64,000 bases of DNA from CAZYSK01 sp964649415 (GTDB taxonomy: Bacteria; Chloroflexota; Anaerolineae; B4-G1), in NCBI GenBank assembly GCA_964649415.1, contig CAZYSK010000030.1, forward strand, positions 1 to 64,000, written 5' to 3'. The notes under the pieces were generated by a model that was not told the DNA's origin, made no database searches, and saw only the letters and a list, made by a program, of their open reading frames with translations. A program made the translations under genes and the position numbers. Of this stretch, positions 61,412 through 64,000 are shown piece after piece. The number at the start of each line of letters is the position of its first letter. Position 1 is the first letter of the stretch.

Positions 61412-63430
61412 TTACCAGGCTGGCGACCAGCTCTCAGCGCTGCCAGCGGTGCTGGTGATCTGCTCGACCTCGCCGTCCTTGGTCAAGTGATAGACCTCTT
61501 GCTTCCCGTACCGGTCCGAGACGAACAGTACACCCCCGTCTGGCGCCGATGCGGGCGACCAACTCTCACCGCCGCCAGGCGTGCGGGTGATGCGTTCTAC
61601 CTCACCTGTCTTGCTCAGGTTATAGACTTCACGCTTGCCGTCCCGGTCTGAGGTGAACAAGATGCTCCCGTTCAGCATCGAGACCGGCGACCAGCTCTCG
61701 CCGCTGCCGGGGGTACGCGTGACTCGTTCCACCTCGCCATCTTTCGCCAGGTGATAGACCTCACGCCTGCCGTCCCGGTCTGAGGTGAACAGGATACTCC
61801 CATCCCGCATTGCAGCGGGTGACCAACTCTCGCCGTCGCCGGGCGTGCGGGTGATCCGTTCCACCTCTCCTGCCTTGGTCAGGTGGTAGACCTCACGCTT
61901 CCCGTCACGGTCCGAGGTGAACAGGATGCTGCCGTCCGGTGCTGAAGCTGGCGACCAGCTCTCACCGCTGCCGGGGGTGCGGGTGACGCGTTCCACCTCG
62001 CCATCCTTGGTCAGGTGGTAGATCTCCTCCTTGCCATCCCGGTTGGACGTGAACAGGACACTGCCATCCAGCATCAGGAACGGTGACCAACTCTCGCCGC
62101 TGCCGGGCACGCGGGTCACCCGCCCCACGCCCGCATCGCTGAGGACGTATATCTCCCGTTTGCCGTCCCGGTCCGAGACGAAGAGCACATTGGCAGCCAA
62201 GAATCCGCCTGCTCGGCCCCGTCCTCCAACGATCACGCCTGCTCCGATCAGGATCAGCACAGCTAATCCGGCCACAGCCCACGCCCAGCGGGGGAGGGCA
62301 ATGAGCCAGTTTCTTGCCTTCTCGATGCCGGATGTGAGGAAGGGCGGCGGTGCCAGGTGAATCCTCGGCCGGGGAAGCGGAGCGGGCACAGGCTGGGGGC
62401 CGGGTGGGGCTTCCGAGCGTGGTGGCGGGGTGGGGTGTGCTTCTGGCTCCATCAAAGCGATGGTCTCGGCGCGGGGTTTGGGCTCTCGCTCCCGTGGGGG
62501 GGCTGGCGTGGGCACCGGCTCTGGCTGTGGTGGTGGCGCGGCGATGGGCCGGGGTGCCCGCTCTACCTGCATCACCAGCGTGGGGACTCTCTCCACGGCC
62601 TCCCCTGCCAGCGCCCGTTCCAGCGCGTCGACGAAATCGCTGACCTTGGTGTACCGGTCGCCTGGCTCTTTCGCCAGTGCCTTGTTCAGCACCGCTTCAA
62701 TTCCCTTGGGGAGGTCGGGCTGTGCCTGACAGATGGGTGGCGGTGGCTCGTATGCCACCTTGTGCAGCAGGGCCAAGGTGCTCTCGGCCTCAAAGGGCAC
62801 CTGCCCGCTCAACATCTCGTAGGCGACCACGGCCAGGCTGTACTGGTCGCTGCGCGCGTCCGCGGTCCTGCCCCTCACCTGCTCGGGTGACATGTACTCC
62901 GGCGTGCCCACGATGGTGCCCGTCGCCGTCAGCCGTGTCTCCTGTGCCGCCCGCGCGATGCCGAAGTCGGTCAGCGTCACCGACCCCTCGGGGTTGACGA
63001 TGATGTTGCCGGGCTTGATGTCCCGGTGCACCAGCCCACGATGGTGGGCATAGTCCAACGCCTCTGCCAGCGGGCGCAGGATGCGCACCACGTCGTCGGG
63101 GGCGATCTGTCCCCGTTGTTTGACGATGGCATTCAGCGTCTCGCCCTCCAGGTATTCCATCACGAAGTAGTACCAGCCCGCCTCCTGTCCCACGTCGTGT
63201 ATGGTCACGATCCCCGGGTGTTTGAGCCGGGCCGCTGCCCGTGCCTCGCGCACGAAGCGCTCGACGAATTCCTTCTCCCACACCAGGTGGGGTGCCAGGA
63301 CCTTGACGGCCACGTGGCGGTCGAGGGCCGGATCGTATCCCTTGTAGACGGCCCCCATACCGCCCCGGCCGACTTCCTCGAGGATCTCATACTTGCCCAG
63401 CTGGGTGCCGATCAGGTTGCTGCCGTTCAC
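61412..63430 (-). CDS. Membrane Ser/Thr protein kinase with extracellular six-bladed propeller
   Basis: This 672-aa protein has an N-terminal PknB-type kinase (GRGGMGAVYKG, Lys in VAVKVL, HRDIKPGNIIV, DFGIARA, GTPEYMSPEQVRG), a Pro-rich linker, one membrane helix (WAVAGLAVLILIGAGVIV) and six 43-aa repeats of the type GEVERVTRTPGSGESWSP. Six such blades fit a TolB/DPP6-like propeller outside the membrane. The start is GTG with GGGAGG upstream. It could sense an external ligand and signal through the kinase; the ligand is unknown. The blades are so similar that recent duplication is likely. Confidence 0.93.
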   Translation of the reverse strand: MNGSNLIGTQLGKYEILEEVGRGGMGAVYKGYDPALDRHVAVKVLAPHLVWEKEFVERFVREARAAARLKHPGIVTIHDVGQEAGWYYFVMEYLEGETLNAIVKQRGQIAPDDVVRILRPLAEALDYAHHRGLVHRDIKPGNIIVNPEGSVTLTDFGIARAAQETRLTATGTIVGTPEYMSPEQVRGRTADARSDQYSLAVVAYEMLSGQVPFEAESTLALLHKVAYEPPPPICQAQPDLPKGIEAVLNKALAKEPGDRYTKVSDFVDALERALAGEAVERVPTLVMQVERAPRPIAAPPPQPEPVPTPAPPREREPKPRAETIALMEPEAHPTPPPRSEAPPGPQPVPAPLPRPRIHLAPPPFLTSGIEKARNWLIALPRWAWAVAGLAVLILIGAGVIVGGRGRAGGFLAANVLFVSDRDGKREIYVLSDAGVGRVTRVPGSGESWSPFLMLDGSVLFTSNRDGKEEIYHLTKDGEVERVTRTPGSGESWSPASAPDGSILFTSDRDGKREVYHLTKAGEVERITRTPGDGESWSPAAMRDGSILFTSDRDGRREVYHLAKDGEVERVTRTPGSGESWSPVSMLNGSILFTSDRDGKREVYNLSKTGEVERITRTPGGGESWSPASAPDGGVLFVSDRYGKQEVYHLTKDGEVEQITSTAGSAESWSPAW
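61415..62190. repeat. 129-bp tandem repeats coding the kinase propeller blades
   Basis: Six units of 43 codons; internal ones differ by only a handful of residues (RDGKREVYHLTK...GSILFTSD). The similarity extends to DNA level. Confidence 0.85.
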
Positions 63431-63487
63431 TGCTGCCTCCCAGGGATGCTATGCTGTTGCGTCTAGACGGACCTGAAAGCGGTGGCA

Positions 63488-63582
63488 GAAGCCAGGTTTT
63501 GTGGTTTCTCCCGTCGTGTGTTTCTTCGTCCGGGGTTGCGATTCGGCGGACGTAATGCACCCGGCGGCGAAAGACCTGGTTG
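63488..63582. repeat. Degenerate family A element
   Basis: The arms AAGCCAGGTTTTG and GAAAGACCTGGTT are about 70 bases apart. The centre is not palindromic. Confidence 0.55.
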
Positions 63583-63662
63583 CTCAGCCTTGTATGTATC
63601 GTGACGCATATGATAGCGAAGTTTCATCTTCTGCGCAAGTGCCTGCAGGGCGCAACCCGCGT

Positions 63663-63691
63663 TTGACGCCGGGCATGGGCCGTGCTATACT
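63663..63691 (+). promoter_or_regulatory. Sigma-70-type promoter of the tsaC-type gene
   Basis: TTGACG (63663-63668) and TATACT (63686-63691) are 17 bases apart, 54 bases before the first in-frame ATG. Confidence 0.75.
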
Positions 63692-63745
63692 CTAAAGGGA
63701 AGGTCTTGCGCGCGCGTCCCGCACCTCCAATTACCAGCCAGGCGC

Positions 63746-64000
63746 ATGGCTTGGACTGCTTCTATGAAGGCTCAGGTGATGCATGCCGGCAGCGAGAATG
63801 CCCGGCGTCTTAGTGTGGAGATACTGAAGTCTGGGGGTCTGGTCGCCTTCCCCACAGACACGGTCTACGGCCTGGTGGCCTTGCCCTGGGATACGGATGC
63901 CGTGGCTCGGCTGTACGAGACCAAGCGCCGCCCATCGGACCGTCCGATCCCCCTGCTGCTGTCCGATGTGGGCCGGTTGGAGCGCGTGACTGTGCTCCCG
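63746..64000 (+). CDS. L-threonylcarbamoyladenylate synthase (TsaC/Sua5), partial
   Basis: The first 85 codons are present; the gene runs off the window. The YrdC-fold signature is clear: GGLVAFPTDTVYGLVALPWD, then ARLYETKRRPSDRPIPLLL. The enzyme makes threonylcarbamoyl-AMP from threonine, bicarbonate and ATP for the t6A37 tRNA modification, on which TrmO (14461-14982) would act. The start may be ATG 63746 or 63764 (MKAQVMHAG). Confidence 0.92.
   Translation, partial: MAWTASMKAQVMHAGSENARRLSVEILKSGGLVAFPTDTVYGLVALPWDTDAVARLYETKRRPSDRPIPLLLSDVGRLERVTVLP

Larger units (their letters stand above)
63431..63745. other. Intergenic region between the kinase and tsaC-type genes
   Basis: It holds a degenerate family A element (63488-63582) and the promoter at 63663-63691. 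No gene is seen. Confidence 0.7.

Overview
The window is a GC-rich bacterial scaffold piece containing one 100-base run of N. Gene content and style suggest an environmental Chloroflexota (Anaerolineae-like) genome. The grounds are an RpoC with a long charged coiled-coil insert, a Ser/Thr kinase fused to a membrane-anchored propeller, MtnA and PrsW, and many dispersed palindromic repeats. This placement is inference; no rRNA gene is present to settle it.

Layout. 0-4.7 kb: rpoC with its own promoter. 4.9-15 kb (+ strand): mtnA, then a CDP-3,6-dideoxyhexose set (rfbF, rfbG, an SDR reductase/epimerase, rfbH) with a GT2 glycosyltransferase, then an S-adenosyl-homocysteine disposal group (PfkB kinase, GNAT, ahcY) and trmO. 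15.1-19.2 kb: two tandem genes, each a DapA-type class I aldolase fused to a formaldehyde-activating-enzyme (Fae) domain, divergent from an ornithine cyclodeaminase-family reductase. 19.4-19.8 kb: a decayed spermidine-synthase-like fragment and a selenocysteine tRNA gene with its own promoter and terminator. 19.9-59.4 kb (- strand): a very large cell-surface polysaccharide locus with precursor enzymes (GalU, WecB, SDR epimerase), a WecA-type initiating transferase, a Wzy/ligase-TPR protein, a Wzx flippase, about ten glycosyltransferases, three GT-C membrane transferases and five SAM methyltransferases. It also holds two MNT nucleotidyltransferase (toxin-antitoxin type) genes and a sub-cluster with an altered DAHP synthase, a CMP-sugar synthetase and a Gfo/Idh-AroE fusion. 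59.5-64 kb: a secreted PKD protein, a Ser/Thr kinase with a six-bladed propeller, and the start of a TsaC/Sua5 gene.

How the genes fit together. GalU, WecB, RfbFGH and the NeuA-like synthetase supply activated sugars. The WecA-like enzyme starts the lipid-linked unit, the GT2/GT4/GT-C enzymes extend it, the methyltransferases decorate it, and Wzx and Wzy export and polymerise it. The SAM-cycle genes (ahcY, PfkB kinase, mtnA) fit the heavy methyltransferase load.

The most unusual signals are: (1) the paired aldolase-Fae fusions, one keeping the Fae catalytic His and one with Gln there; (2) several families of short palindromic or MITE-like repeats, many inserted in frame inside protein genes so that unrelated proteins carry the same peptide, reminiscent of Rickettsia palindromic elements; the assembly gap lies inside such an array and the reading frame closes when the array is joined on its repeat; (3) tRNA-Sec; (4) the Gfo/Idh-AroE fusion beside a DAHP synthase with a changed substrate loop.
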